Assembly: GCA_013816805.1 (NCBI GenBank) | Contig: JACDDS010000013.1 | Span: 46,139 to 110,138 of the forward strand | Source: Chitinophagales bacterium | GTDB taxonomy: Bacteria > Bacteroidota > Bacteroidia > Chitinophagales > UBA10324 | Reading direction: 5' to 3' | Length of the DNA: 64,000 nt | Position numbers and translations under genes: made by a program | The notes under the pieces: generated by a model | Database searches by the model: none | Told to the model about the DNA's origin: nothing | The model's input: only the letters and a program-made list of their open reading frames with translations | Shown here: one piece after another, positions 63,963-64,000 of the stretch | How positions within the stretch are numbered: position 1 is the stretch's first letter | Layout: each line of letters opens with the position of its first letter

Positions 63963-64000
63963 ATGAAAACTGAAATCAAGTTAGTAAAAACAAAATTAGG
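63963..64000 (+). CDS. Start of an open frame cut by the window end, possibly a transposase
   Basis: Only KTEIKLVKTKL is visible after the ATG. The opening resembles IS481-type transposases, whose N-terminus continues with an LLELAxQLG-type HTH, and an inverted repeat lies just upstream. Too short for a firm call. Confidence 0.3.
   Translation, partial: MKTEIKLVKTKL

Noticed and set aside
1..64000. tRNA, rRNA or riboswitch genes
   Set aside because: I scanned the intergenic regions for T-loop-like GGTTCGAnTCC motifs, cloverleaf arms and known riboswitch cores and found no convincing case; short hits such as the GGTTCGA near 47286 lack the other arms.

Overview
The window reads as part of a Bacteroidota chromosome, most likely from the Chitinophagales or a neighbouring order (inference). 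The signs are secreted proteins with type IX secretion (T9SS) C-terminal sorting domains, a type III glutamine synthetase, a DUF4294 protein, an HsdR_N protein divergent from the AMP nucleosidase-holA genes, a type III polyketide synthase cassette, and TAnnTTTG-type promoter elements. Base composition is AT-rich by eye. I saw no rRNA, tRNA or CRISPR array.

Layout. 0-6.4 kb holds small accessory genes: the end of a T9SS protein, a CADD-type diiron protein with the residues expected of a self-sacrificing p-aminobenzoate synthase, a VOC protein, an SRPBCC-MarR pair and a lipoprotein esterase. 6.4-12.5 kb holds clpB, a Pif1-like helicase with a C-terminal HTH and queG. 12.5-14.9 kb is an insertion downstream of queG that ends in a second, diverged copy of the queG 3' end. 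15-25.7 kb is a housekeeping block (miaE, a GT9 transferase, DUF4294, tilS, holA, AMP nucleosidase, HsdR_N, a broken SDR, YciI, an esterase, a polytopic membrane protein). 25.8-34.3 kb holds glnN, a DEAD-box helicase, a frameshifted photolyase and a compact type III PKS / methyltransferase / flavoprotein operon. 34.4-41.7 kb holds a decayed response regulator, a toxin-antitoxin remnant, a large BNR-repeat protein, a LolA-like protein and a decayed IS110 element. 41.7-48.4 kb holds a TrmH-family gene and mutS, then a defence-like scrap heap (GIY-YIG, small protein, ABC-type ATPase fragment, RAYT) closed by a second mutS 3' end, then higBA and a methyltransferase remnant. 48.6-61.6 kb holds a sugar transporter, a pentapeptide protein, a GH28/GH106 pectin-type locus, DUF433/DUF5615 pairs, an adenylate/guanylate cyclase and a Tat-exported trehalase. 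61.6-64 kb resembles a gene-cassette array with attC-like inverted repeats, ending in what may be an IS element.

The most unusual feature is a pattern repeated three times. An intact gene (queG, mutS, GH106) is followed by inserted DNA and then by a diverged but protein-conserved copy of that gene's own 3' end in the same orientation. The break points share no obvious motif and no recombinase is visible. This fits acquisition of related DNA by one-sided homologous recombination better than a single site-specific element. Frameshifts are concentrated in accessory genes while long housekeeping genes stay open, which suggests real decay, though single-base homopolymer indels also allow for read errors.
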